DNA from: Comamonas sp. BIGb0124
GTDB lineage: Bacteria; Pseudomonadota; Gammaproteobacteria; Burkholderiales; Burkholderiaceae_C
Reading direction: 5' to 3'
NCBI RefSeq assembly: GCF_003752175.1
Contig: NZ_RJVF01000008.1
Location: 372,001-436,000 of the forward strand
DNA: 64,000 nt
Shown here: positions 53,216 to 62,033 of the stretch, piece after piece
Layout: every line of letters begins with the position of its first letter
Numbering within the stretch: position 1 is the stretch's first letter
Position numbers and translations under genes: made by a program
The notes under the pieces: generated by a model
The model's input: the letters and a program-made list of their open reading frames with translations, nothing else
What the model was told of the DNA's origin: nothing
Database searches by the model: none

Positions 53216-53258
53216 GTGTAACTTGCTGGCTGGCTTTGTCTCTCTCACCTCATCCAGC

Positions 53259-54893
53259 ATGTCTTACCCCCAGCCCTCAACTTCCCGTCGTCTTGCGATC
53301 GCTGCCTCGCTGGCACTGCCGCTGCTGGCAACGCCCCTCTGGGCGGCAACCTCCGGCGCGGCGCCGGGTGCTGCAACGGCCGTGTCTCCCGTCGACGGCG
53401 GCACGCTGACCTATGCGGTGTTCCAGGAACCGACCTCGCTGGTCTCGTTTCTCGACACCAAGACCGACAACCGCAACGTCAGCGCCAAGATCACCGAAGG
53501 CCTGCTGCGCTACGACGCCCAGTTCAATCCCCAGCCTCTGCTGGCGACGGCCTGGGACGTCAGCGGCGACGGCCTGCGCTACACCTTCAAGCTGCGCGAA
53601 GGCGTGAAGTTCCACGACGGCCAGCCGTTGACGTCGGCCGACGTGCGCTATTCCGTGCTCACGCAGCAGAAACAGGGCCCACGCGGCAAGATCACGCTGG
53701 CCAACGTCGAGCGTGTCGACACGCCCGATGCGCTCACCGCCGTCATCGTGCTGCGCAAGCCGGCGCCCTACCTGCTCAAGTCGCTGTCGTCGGCCGAGCT
53801 GCCCATCGTGCCGGCGCACCGCTATGCCGATGGCAACCCGCTGGCCAGCCCCAACATCACTGCGCCCATCGGCACCGGCCCCTTCGTGTTCGAGCAGTGG
53901 GTGCGCGGCAGCCACCTGGTGCTGCGCAAGAACCCCAGCTACTGGCGCCAGGGCAAACCTCACCTCGACCGCGTGATCTTCCGTTTCATCACCGACGCCC
54001 AGGCGCTGGCCGCGGCCGTCGAGACCGGCGAAGTCGATGCGGCACTCAACGTGGGCCTGGCGGATCTCGACCGCCTTGCCGACAACCCCAAGCTGGCCAT
54101 CGACGACACCTACGACGGTTTCCTCAACAATGCCTCGTTCCTGGAGTTCAATGTCGAGAACCCGATCCTGGCCAAACCCGAGGTCCGACACGCCATCGCG
54201 CGCGCCATCGACCGCAACTTCATCGCCGAAAAGGTCTACTACCGGCGCGCACAGGTCGTCGATTCGCCGATTCCCCAGGTGCTCAGCGCGTACCACGACG
54301 CCAGCGCCTTCGACTACGGCTACGACGTGGCCGCCGCCAACAAACTGCTGGACCAGGCCGGCTACCCGCGCCAGGGCAGCGGACCGCGTTTCGACCTCAA
54401 GCTCACGCTGATCCCGGGCGCCGATTTCCGCCGCAGCGCCGACTACCTGCGTGCCGCACTCAACCGGGTCGGCATTCGTGTGACCGTGCTCGACGGCGAT
54501 CTGCCTACCTTCCTGCAGCGCGCCTACACCGCGCGCGACTTCGACATCAACCTCAACGGTCTGGGCCGACTGTTCGACCCGACGGTCGGCGTGCAGCGCA
54601 TCTACTGGGGCGACGGTGTGAAGAATCCGCTGATCTGGATCAATGCCTCGCATTACGTCAACCCCCGCGTCGACGCGCTTTTCACCCAGGCTGCCGTCGA
54701 GACCGACGAAAGCCGTCGTGCGGCGCAGTTCAAGGAAATCCAGCGCATCGTGGGCCGCGACCTGCCCGTGCTGCCCATCGCCACCGTGCCCTCGGCCCTG
54801 CAGGTCTACAGCAAACGGGTGCATGGGCTCAACAACAGCATCGACCTGACCGCCGGGGACTTCTCCGACACCTGGATCGAACCGCGCAAGTGA
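53259..54893 (+). CDS. ABC substrate-binding protein, family 5
   Basis: A 544-residue periplasmic protein with a Sec leader (RRLAIAASLALPLLATPLWAA). Family motifs are YTFKLREGVKFHDGQPLTSADVRYS and GTGPFVFEQWVRGSHLVLRKNPSYW. It is closest to the proteins at 34423 and 43492 (ending with DLPVLPIATVPSALQVYSKRV), so this operon carries a second binding protein from a different subgroup than the one at 50090. ATG 53259 gives a proper leader; an in-frame start 36 bp earlier adds only an unusual extension. The amidase gene follows after 10 bp. Confidence 0.92.
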   Translation: MSYPQPSTSRRLAIAASLALPLLATPLWAATSGAAPGAATAVSPVDGGTLTYAVFQEPTSLVSFLDTKTDNRNVSAKITEGLLRYDAQFNPQPLLATAWDVSGDGLRYTFKLREGVKFHDGQPLTSADVRYSVLTQQKQGPRGKITLANVERVDTPDALTAVIVLRKPAPYLLKSLSSAELPIVPAHRYADGNPLASPNITAPIGTGPFVFEQWVRGSHLVLRKNPSYWRQGKPHLDRVIFRFITDAQALAAAVETGEVDAALNVGLADLDRLADNPKLAIDDTYDGFLNNASFLEFNVENPILAKPEVRHAIARAIDRNFIAEKVYYRRAQVVDSPIPQVLSAYHDASAFDYGYDVAAANKLLDQAGYPRQGSGPRFDLKLTLIPGADFRRSADYLRAALNRVGIRVTVLDGDLPTFLQRAYTARDFDINLNGLGRLFDPTVGVQRIYWGDGVKNPLIWINASHYVNPRVDALFTQAAVETDESRRAAQFKEIQRIVGRDLPVLPIATVPSALQVYSKRVHGLNNSIDLTAGDFSDTWIEPRK

Positions 54894-54903
54894 GGGGCGA
54901 GGC

Positions 54904-56493
54904 ATGACGACCCCACCGCACGGCCAGTTGCAGGCCCAACTGCAGACCCAGCTGCAGGCCCAAGCACGGCATCCGGCCGATCGGCCCGGCCCGGCGCCCC
55001 AGGTCTCGCCGCCCGAGGACCTGGCTTACGCCAGTGCGCGAGAGCAGGCCCAGGCGCTGGCCGAAGGCCGCCTGTCTGCCGGCGACCTGCTCGAACAGGC
55101 GCTGGCGCGCATCCGGCAAGCCGAGCCCGCGTTGAATGCGCTGTCCCAGCTCGACATCGAAGGGGCCCGCGCCCAAGCCCTGAAGGCCGATGCCGCACTG
55201 GCGCGAGGTGAACGCCTGCCCTTGCTGGGGGTCCCCGTCAGCGTCAAGGAGTCGTTCGACGTGCGAGGGCTGGTCACGAGCTCGGGCAACCCGGCCTATG
55301 CCGACAACCGTGCCACCGAAGACGCCCACGCCGTAGCCGCCCTGCGCGAAGCCGGTGCCGTGATCATCGGCAAGAGCAATGTCCCGCTGGCCCTCGCCGA
55401 TCTGCAGAGCTACAACGCTATCCATGGCCAGAGCAACAACCCGTGGGATCCGGCACGCACGCCGGGCGGATCGTCGGGTGGATCGGCTGCGGCCGTGGCC
55501 GCCGGCTACGTGGCGCTCGAACTCGGTTCGGACATCGGCGGCTCGATCCGCATTCCGGCCCATTTCTGCGGCGTCTACGGCCACAAGCCCAGCTACGGCC
55601 TGGTGTCGATGCGCGGCACGGGCGTGCCCTCGGGCCGCATCGCCGACCGCGACCTGACCGTCGGCGGCCCGCTGGCCCGGACGGCCGGCGACCTGAGCCT
55701 GGCCCTCGATCTGCTGCTCAACCGCGACCCTCTGGAAAACAAGGCACGGCAGGTGCGCCTGCCTGCGGCACGCCATGCACGGCTGGGCGATTTTCGAGTG
55801 CTGGTCATCGACCGTTGGCCCGGTACCGACCCCAGCCTGACCGAGCACGAATCGGTACGCCGGGTGACCGAAGCCTTGAGGCAGGACGGTATCGCCGTGC
55901 TGCGCCCGGACGACCTGCCGGCCGGGCTGCTGCCCGATCTGGCCGCCCAGCACCGCACCTATCGCAGCCTGCTGGGCTCTTCGCTGCCGACGCCGCCCGC
56001 ACTGAGTGCGCCGGCACAACGCCGTCTGGCCGCGCTGCCGGCGGACGACCGCAGCGCCGATGCAGCCTGGCTGCGTGCACCCACCCTGTCGCATGCGCAA
56101 TGGCTGCAGGACAACGAACACCGCCACCAGCTTCGTCTGCAGTGGGAGCGCCTGTTCGCCGTGGTCGACGTGATCGTCACGCCCGTCGCCCCCACGCCGG
56201 CCTTCCGGCACGACCACAGCGAACCCAAGGACGAACGCCGTTTCCCCGTCCGGTTTCCGGAAGGCCTGCGGCCGCTCCGGTTCTTCGATCTGTTTCACTG
56301 GGCGGGTCTGCCGGTATTGCCCGGTCTGCCGGCCACCAGCTTTCCGCTGGGACTGGACGACGAAGGCCTGCCGATCGGGGCACAGGCCATCGGGCCTTAC
56401 TTCGAAGACCACACCGCCATCAGGTTCACCGAGCTGTACGGCGACAGGCATGGCGGCTATGTCGCACCGCCGGTACCCGCACGCCGGGCGTAG
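54904..56493 (+). CDS. Amidase (amidase signature family)
   Basis: A 529-residue amidase with the triad Lys115 (VPVSVKESFDV), Ser190 (TPGGSSGGSAAAVA) and Ser214 (GSDIGGSIRIP). The first 35 residues form a Gln/Leu repeat (QLQAQLQTQLQAQ) and a Pro-rich linker that look non-conserved; the catalytic domain starts near residue 38. No export signal is seen, so it acts in the cytoplasm. It is 10 bp behind a binding-protein gene, which suggests that the imported compound carries an amide that is cut after uptake. It is a different subgroup from the AtzE-like enzyme at 2531. Confidence 0.9.
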   Translation: MTTPPHGQLQAQLQTQLQAQARHPADRPGPAPQVSPPEDLAYASAREQAQALAEGRLSAGDLLEQALARIRQAEPALNALSQLDIEGARAQALKADAALARGERLPLLGVPVSVKESFDVRGLVTSSGNPAYADNRATEDAHAVAALREAGAVIIGKSNVPLALADLQSYNAIHGQSNNPWDPARTPGGSSGGSAAAVAAGYVALELGSDIGGSIRIPAHFCGVYGHKPSYGLVSMRGTGVPSGRIADRDLTVGGPLARTAGDLSLALDLLLNRDPLENKARQVRLPAARHARLGDFRVLVIDRWPGTDPSLTEHESVRRVTEALRQDGIAVLRPDDLPAGLLPDLAAQHRTYRSLLGSSLPTPPALSAPAQRRLAALPADDRSADAAWLRAPTLSHAQWLQDNEHRHQLRLQWERLFAVVDVIVTPVAPTPAFRHDHSEPKDERRFPVRFPEGLRPLRFFDLFHWAGLPVLPGLPATSFPLGLDDEGLPIGAQAIGPYFEDHTAIRFTELYGDRHGGYVAPPVPARRA

Positions 56494-56512
56494 CGGAACC
56501 GCTGTGACGGCT

Positions 56513-56570
56513 TATCTGAAAAACGAATTAAAAACTGATTATTCATACCTGTACATAGTAAGACGACGGC
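56513..56570 (+). promoter_or_regulatory. Promoter-like element shared with the LysR upstream region
   Basis: TATCTGAAAAACGAATTA at 56513-56530 matches 16 of 18 bases at 20228. An AT-rich block (TGATTATTCATACC), then ACATAGTA and GACGGC follow in the same order as there. It lies 134 bp ahead of the lipoprotein gene at 56647 and is much more AT-rich than its surroundings. This is the expected look of a starvation-induced promoter bound by an activator; the activator is not identified. Confidence 0.45.
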
Positions 56571-56646
56571 AGCACGATACCGATCTTTCCAGTCAAGTCC
56601 GTGTCCTCGACACCGGCTGCTGGGCCGATCTATCCTGGAGTACCCC

Positions 56647-58326
56647 GTGCTGTCGTCCTTCTCGCGCCGTTCCGTTCTGGCCTCGTTGAGCCTCTCCGTC
56701 CTCGTCAGTGCGGGCCTGCTCGCCGGGTGCTCCAAGAACGAAGCCGGGTCGCCCGCCGCGGCGGCAGCCGACAGCAGCGCGCCGGTGACGGGCGGCGTGC
56801 TGGTCTACCTCGAGCAGCAGGCCCACACCAACCTGTATCCCCCGGCGGGCGGTTTCTATCCCAACGGCGGCATCCTCAACCAGATCACCGACAAGCTCAC
56901 CTACCAGAATCCCAAGACGCTGGAGATCGAGCCCTGGATCGCCGAATCCTGGACCATCAACGCCACCGCCACCGAATACACCTTCAAGCTGCGCCCGGGC
57001 GTCACCTTCTCGGACGGCTCGCCGCTCGACGCCGCAGCCGTGGTCAAGAATTTCGACACCTTCGGACTGGGCAATCCGGCTCTCAAGCAGCCCGTGTCCG
57101 AGGTCATCAACAACTACGAACGCGGTGAAGTGGTCGATCCGCTGACCGTGAAGTTCTATTTCAAGAAACCGTCGCCCGGTTTCCTGCAGGGCACCTCGGT
57201 CATCGGCTCGGGCCTGGTTTCGCTCGCCACGCTGGCGCGCCCGTTCGAAGAGCTGGGCGACGCCACCCGCATCGTCGGCTCCGGCCCGTTCGTGGTCGCC
57301 AGCGAGGTGCTGGGCAAGGAACTCGTGCTCAAGGTGCGGGCCGACTACCAATGGGGGCCGGCCAAGCTGCCGCTCCAGGGCCGTGCCCGGCTCGACGAGA
57401 TCAAGTACATCGTCACACCCGAGGACGGCGTGCGCATCGGCGCCCTGCTGTCGGGCCAGGCCGGGTTCATCCGGCAGGTGCAGGCCTATGACGAGAACCG
57501 CGTCACCGACCAGAAGTTCGACATCTATGCGCCGTCGACCCGCGGCGTCAACAACGGCCTGTACTTCCGGCCCGACAATGCCCTCGTGGCCGATGTGAAG
57601 GTACGCCAGGCCCTGCTGCATGCCACCGACACGCAAGCCATCGTCGGCACGCTGTTCTCCGGCCACTACCCCAAGGCGACCTCGGTGCTGGCCGCCAGCG
57701 CGCAAGGGTATGTCGATCTGTCGGCCAAGCTGAGCCACGACGAAGCCAAGGCCCGCCAGTTGCTCGACGAAGCCGGCTGGGTGCCGGGTGCCGACGGCAT
57801 ACGCCAGAAGGAAGGCCGGCGGCTCGAGCTGGCCGCCTATGTCTCGCTGCCGCAGCCGCAGAACAAGGAAACGCTGCAGCTCGTCTCGCAGCAGTGGGCC
57901 AAGGTGGGCGTCAAGTTCAATGTGCTCACCGGCGATGCCGGCAGCTCGGTCGTCGACAACCTCGACCCGCAGAAAACCCCGGTGCTGGCGACCATGGTGG
58001 GCCGTGCCGACCCCGATGTGGTGAAGAGCCAGTTCTACCCGAGCAACCGCAACGCATTGCTGCAGAAAGGCGGCGTGAGCCAGAAAGTGCAGGCCTTCGA
58101 GGACACCCGCCTGAACGCGATCCTGGACGGCATCGCCTCGGAAACCGATCCGGCCAAGCGGCTGGCTCTGGTGGCGGACGCACAGAACTACCTGATCGAC
58201 CAGGCCTACGTGATCCCGATCTTCGAGGAGCCGCAAGCCTTCGCAGGCGCCCCCTGGCTCAAGGAAGTGGCCTTCGAGGCCGTCGGACGCCCCAGCTTCT
58301 ACAGCACCTGGATCGCGCCGCACTGA
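56647..58326 (+). CDS. ABC substrate-binding lipoprotein, family 5
   Basis: A 559-residue binding protein with a lipoprotein leader (SVLVSAGLLAGCSKNE; Cys28 acylated), so it is membrane-anchored. Motifs are YTFKLRPGVTFSDGSPLDAAAVVKN and VGSGPFVVASEVLGKELVLK. The start is GTG 56647 with GGAG 6-7 bp ahead. It is adjacent to a close paralogue at 58486; a 164-bp part of the two genes (56866-57029 and 58708-58871) differs at one base only. It is the first gene of the third importer operon. Confidence 0.92.
   Translation: MLSSFSRRSVLASLSLSVLVSAGLLAGCSKNEAGSPAAAAADSSAPVTGGVLVYLEQQAHTNLYPPAGGFYPNGGILNQITDKLTYQNPKTLEIEPWIAESWTINATATEYTFKLRPGVTFSDGSPLDAAAVVKNFDTFGLGNPALKQPVSEVINNYERGEVVDPLTVKFYFKKPSPGFLQGTSVIGSGLVSLATLARPFEELGDATRIVGSGPFVVASEVLGKELVLKVRADYQWGPAKLPLQGRARLDEIKYIVTPEDGVRIGALLSGQAGFIRQVQAYDENRVTDQKFDIYAPSTRGVNNGLYFRPDNALVADVKVRQALLHATDTQAIVGTLFSGHYPKATSVLAASAQGYVDLSAKLSHDEAKARQLLDEAGWVPGADGIRQKEGRRLELAAYVSLPQPQNKETLQLVSQQWAKVGVKFNVLTGDAGSSVVDNLDPQKTPVLATMVGRADPDVVKSQFYPSNRNALLQKGGVSQKVQAFEDTRLNAILDGIASETDPAKRLALVADAQNYLIDQAYVIPIFEEPQAFAGAPWLKEVAFEAVGRPSFYSTWIAPH
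56866..57029 (+). repeat. Duplicated 164-bp segment, copy A
   Basis: This segment matches 58708-58871 at 163 of 164 bases (the mismatch is at 56938). Sequence on both sides diverges clearly, including at synonymous sites. That pattern points to recent gene conversion between the two binding-protein genes rather than to recent duplication of the whole gene. Confidence 0.85.
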
Positions 58327-58485
58327 GCGCCGGGCGCGAGGTCCTCGCCGCCGCGCCCGCACGTCCCGCCGTGCAGACGATGCCGCAAGCCGTTGCGCTG
58401 CCGGTCTTCGCACGTTTTTCTTCACGCGCATCGCCGCCTTGCCCGGCAAGGCGTCTGCCCCCAGCTTCTCGTTCCATCGCTTCTT

Positions 58486-60168
58486 ATGACAACAACAAAA
58501 ACCTCTTCCTTCGCGACCTTCGGCCGCGGCGCACGGCTGGCCACCCTGGCACTGGCCGTCGCACTTGCAGCCTGCGGAAAAACGGGCGACAGCACCCCTG
58601 CGGCTCAATCCGCAGAGACCGGTCCGCAGACCGGCGGCACGCTGGTCTACCTCGAGCAGCAGGCACACAACGCGCTGTACCCCCCCAACGGCGGCTTTTA
58701 CCCCAATGGCGGCATCCTCAACCAGATCACCGACAAGCTCACCTACCAGAATCCCAAGACGCTGGAGATCGAGCCCTGGCTCGCCGAATCCTGGACCATC
58801 AACGCCACCGCCACCGAATACACCTTCAAGCTGCGCCCGGGCGTCACCTTCTCGGACGGCTCGCCGCTCGATGCAGAAGCCGTCGCCCTGAACTTCGACA
58901 CCTTCGGCCTCGGCAACAAGGCGCTCAAGCAGTCGGTCTCCGAGGTCATCAACAACTACGATCGCAGCGAAGTCGTCGATCCGCTGACGGTCAGGTTCTA
59001 TTTCAAGAAACCGTCGCCCGGCTTCCTGCAGGGCACCTCGGTCATCGGCTCGGGCCTGGTCGCGAAATCGACCCTGGCGCTGTCCATCGATCAACTGGGC
59101 GACGCCACCCGCATCGTCGGTTCCGGCCCGTTCGTGGTCGCCGGCGAGGTGCTGGGCAAGGAAGTCACGCTGAAGGCGCGCAACGACTACGCCTGGGGCC
59201 CGGCCAAGCTGGATCACCAGGGCCGCGCGCGCCTCGACGAGATCAAGATCATCGTCACGCCCGAGGACAGCGTGCGCATCGGCGCCCTGCTGTCGAACCA
59301 GGCCGGCTTCATCCGCCAGATCCAGGCCTACGACGAGCAGCGCGTGACCGACCGGAAGTTCCCGGTCTACGCGGCCTCGACACGCGGCGTCAACGACAGT
59401 CTGGCCTTCCGCCCGGACAACGAACGGGTGGCCGACGTGCGGGTGCGCAAGGCCTTGCTGCACGCCACGAATGCCAAGGAAATCGTTCAGACGCTGTTCA
59501 CCGCCAACTACCCGCAGGCCAAGGGCGTGATCGTGTCGACCGCCGCCGGTTTTGTGGACCTCAGCGCCGAACTGGCTTTCGACGAAGCCAAGGCCAAGGC
59601 CCTGCTCGACGAAGCCGGCTGGGTGCCGCAGGCCGATGGCATCCGTGCCAAGGACGGCCTCCCACTGGTGCTGTCGACCTATGAATCGCTCAACTACCTG
59701 CAGAATCGCGAGGTGCTGCAACTGGTGGCGCAGCAATGGGCCAAGGTGGGCGTCAAGCTCAATGTGCTGTCGGGCGATCTCGGCAGCAAGACCATCGACA
59801 GCCTCGATCCCGAAAAGACCGCCCTCATCCCCGCCATGGTGGGCCGGGCCGACCCGGACGTGATCAAGAGCAATTACTACCCGACCAACCGCAACCTGCT
59901 GCTGCAGAAAGGCGGAATCAGCCAGAAGGTCAAGTCGTTCGAGGACACCCGGCTCAACGGCCTGTTCGACGCCATCGCCCAGGAACCCGACACCGCCCGC
60001 CGGCTGGCACTGACCCAGGACGTGCAGCGTTACCTGATCGAACAGGCGTATGTGATCCCGCTGTTCGAAGAACCGCAGGTCTTCGCCGGTGCCCCGTGGC
60101 TGCGCGATGTCGATTTCGAAGCCGTCGGCCGTCCCAGCTTCTACCGCACCTGGATCGCGCCGCGCTGA
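58486..60168 (+). CDS. ABC substrate-binding lipoprotein, family 5 (paralogue)
   Basis: A 560-residue lipoprotein-type binding protein with leader ATLALAVALAACGKTGD (lipobox LAAC). It shares the full length of the protein at 56647, with motifs YTFKLRPGVTFSDGSPLDAEAVALN and VGSGPFVVAGEVLGKEVTLK. The two may deliver related ligands to the same permease, widening the substrate range. ATG 58486 is used; sequence before it lacks coding character. The permease genes follow, the first of them damaged near its start. Confidence 0.92.
   Translation: MTTTKTSSFATFGRGARLATLALAVALAACGKTGDSTPAAQSAETGPQTGGTLVYLEQQAHNALYPPNGGFYPNGGILNQITDKLTYQNPKTLEIEPWLAESWTINATATEYTFKLRPGVTFSDGSPLDAEAVALNFDTFGLGNKALKQSVSEVINNYDRSEVVDPLTVRFYFKKPSPGFLQGTSVIGSGLVAKSTLALSIDQLGDATRIVGSGPFVVAGEVLGKEVTLKARNDYAWGPAKLDHQGRARLDEIKIIVTPEDSVRIGALLSNQAGFIRQIQAYDEQRVTDRKFPVYAASTRGVNDSLAFRPDNERVADVRVRKALLHATNAKEIVQTLFTANYPQAKGVIVSTAAGFVDLSAELAFDEAKAKALLDEAGWVPQADGIRAKDGLPLVLSTYESLNYLQNREVLQLVAQQWAKVGVKLNVLSGDLGSKTIDSLDPEKTALIPAMVGRADPDVIKSNYYPTNRNLLLQKGGISQKVKSFEDTRLNGLFDAIAQEPDTARRLALTQDVQRYLIEQAYVIPLFEEPQVFAGAPWLRDVDFEAVGRPSFYRTWIAPR
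58708..58871 (+). repeat. Duplicated 164-bp segment, copy B
   Basis: Second copy of the segment at 56866-57029, with a single base difference. It encodes the stretch from GGILNQITDK to DGSPLD in the paralogous binding protein. Confidence 0.85.
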
Positions 60169-60248
60169 TCCCCGTTCCCTGATCCTTCCCGAGGCCAGTC
60201 GTCAACATGACCCGCTAACTCGCAAGCCGCATCGGCCAGGCCCTGCTG

Positions 60249-61145
60249 GTGCTCTGGGCAGCCTTCACCGCGTCGTTCGTGCTGCTGCAGTTCCTGCCCG
60301 GCGATGCAGTCCTGATCAAGTTCCTCAACCCCGAGCTCGGGTTGAGCCCCGAACAACTGGCCGAGATCCGGCTGGCCTACGGCGCCGACACGCCCCTCTG
60401 GCAGCAGTACGGCCACACCCTGCTCAGCTTCCTGAAGGGCGATTTCGGCTACTCGATGCAGGCCGGCGTGCCGGTCAGCCAGAGCCTGGCCACCAGCCTG
60501 CCGCCCACGCTGCAGTTGGCCCTGTCGGGTTTTGTCGCCGCACTGATCCTGGCCGTGGCCCTTGCCTTCCTGTCCAACCAGGTGGGCTTCGGCTGGCTGC
60601 GCTCGGCTCTGCAGACGCTGCCGTCGCTGTTCGTTTCGGTGCCGGTGTTCTGGCTGGGCATCATGCTGATCCAGGTGTTTTCCTTTCGACTGGGCTGGAT
60701 CCCTGTGATCAACCCCGGGCGCTGGGAAGGCATGGTGCTGCCCACGCTGACGCTGGCGGTCCCGATCTCCGCGCCGCTCGCGCAGATTCTGATCCGCAAC
60801 ATCGACGCCGTTCTGGCCCAGCCTTTCGTCGCCGTGGCGCGTGCCAAGGGGGCCAGCCGGCGCGGCGTGCTGTGGCGCCACGTGGCCCGCAACGCGGTGC
60901 TGCCGACGCTGACCATCGCCGGCATCCTGTTCGGCGAACTGCTCGCCGGCGCCGTCGTCACCGAGGCGGTATTCGGCATCAACGGCCTGGGCAGCCTGAC
61001 CCAGCAGGCCGTCGGCAACCAGGACACGGCCGTGCTGCAGGCCATCGTCGTCATCTCCGCCACCTCCTTCGTTCTCATCAACCTCATCGTGGATCTGCTC
61101 TACCCCGTGCTCGATCCCCGTTTGCGCACCCGTCTGGAGAGCTGA
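60249..61145 (+). CDS. ABC transporter permease (DppB-like) with a stop codon near the expected start
   Basis: The natural start appears to be ATG 60207, which reads MTR, then TAA at 60216-60218, then LASRIGQALLVLWAAF, a normal DppB N-terminus. The intact frame from GTG 60249 encodes 298 residues beginning inside the first membrane segment (VLWAAFTASFVLLQFLPGD). Everything after that is normal, including coupling loop FVAVARAKGASRRGVLWRHV. Either the gene restarts at the GTG (weak ribosome site), or stop readthrough occurs, or the base is a sequencing error or recent mutation. It should pair with the DppC-like protein encoded 3 bp downstream. Confidence 0.8.
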   Translation: MLWAAFTASFVLLQFLPGDAVLIKFLNPELGLSPEQLAEIRLAYGADTPLWQQYGHTLLSFLKGDFGYSMQAGVPVSQSLATSLPPTLQLALSGFVAALILAVALAFLSNQVGFGWLRSALQTLPSLFVSVPVFWLGIMLIQVFSFRLGWIPVINPGRWEGMVLPTLTLAVPISAPLAQILIRNIDAVLAQPFVAVARAKGASRRGVLWRHVARNAVLPTLTIAGILFGELLAGAVVTEAVFGINGLGSLTQQAVGNQDTAVLQAIVVISATSFVLINLIVDLLYPVLDPRLRTRLES

Positions 61146-61148
61146 TCC

Positions 61149-62033
61149 ATGAGCGCAGTCCCGTCTCTTACCCCATCGTCGCCCCCGCCGGCCTTCGAGC
61201 CCGGCCCGGGCAAGATCCGCAACGCCTGGCGCCGTGCGCGCCGCACACCGGTCACGCTCTGGCTGGCCTGGCTGATCATCGCCTTCGTGGCACTCTGCGC
61301 GGTCGCCCCCGGGCTGCTGACCTCGTACAGCCCGATCCAGGGCACCGCCGGGCAACAATTGCTCGGCCCCAGCGCCGCTCATTGGCTGGGCACCGATGCC
61401 CTGGGCCGCGATGTCTACACCCGGGTGGTCCACGGTGCCGTGCATTCGCTTTCGGGGGCCTTCGTGGCGGTTGCCGTCGGGCTGGTCGTGGGCACCTTCC
61501 TCGGCCTGATCGCCGGCTCCACGGGCGGGCGGGTCGACGACGGCATCATGCGCATCGTCGACGTGCTGCTGTCGGTGCCGGCCCTGCTGCTGTCGCTGGC
61601 CATCATCATCATCCTGGGCTTCGGCACCATCAACGCCGCCATCGCAGTGGGGGTGGCATCGATCGCCAGCTTCGCCCGCCTGGTGCGCTCCGAAGTCGTC
61701 CGGGTGCGCCGATCCGAGTATGTCGAAGCCGCCTTCGGCAGCGGCGGCCGTTTCTGGCAGGTGCTGTGGCGCCACGTGCTGCCCAACTCGCTGACGTCGG
61801 TGATCGCCATGGCGGCCCTTCAGTTCGGTTCGGCCATCCTGTCGATTTCCACGCTGGGCTTCCTGGGCTACGGCGCCCCGCCGCCGACCCCGGAATGGGG
61901 CCTGCTGATCGCCGAGGGCCGCAACTACATCTCCACCGCCTGGTGGCTCACCACCGTTCCGGGCGTGGTGGTGGTTCTGGTGGTGCTGTCCGCCAACCGC
62001 ATCAGCGCCGGGCTGCACAAAGGACAACGATGA
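61149..62033 (+). CDS. ABC transporter permease (DppC-like)
   Basis: A 294-residue permease. A proline-rich cytoplasmic start (SLTPSSPPPAFEPGPGKIR) precedes the first membrane segment. Motifs are HWLGTDALGRDVYTRVVHG, coupling loop YVEAAFGSGGRFWQVLWRHVL and GFLGYGAPPPTPEWGLLIAEGR. It resembles the permease at 47474 more than that at 37069. Its stop overlaps the ATPase start (ATGA at 62030-62033). Confidence 0.92.
   Translation: MSAVPSLTPSSPPPAFEPGPGKIRNAWRRARRTPVTLWLAWLIIAFVALCAVAPGLLTSYSPIQGTAGQQLLGPSAAHWLGTDALGRDVYTRVVHGAVHSLSGAFVAVAVGLVVGTFLGLIAGSTGGRVDDGIMRIVDVLLSVPALLLSLAIIIILGFGTINAAIAVGVASIASFARLVRSEVVRVRRSEYVEAAFGSGGRFWQVLWRHVLPNSLTSVIAMAALQFGSAILSISTLGFLGYGAPPPTPEWGLLIAEGRNYISTAWWLTTVPGVVVVLVVLSANRISAGLHKGQR

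Noticed and set aside
56593-59736. A 1047-codon minus-strand open frame opposite the two lipoprotein genes
   Set aside because: The internal repetition in its translation only reflects the two paralogous genes on the other strand.
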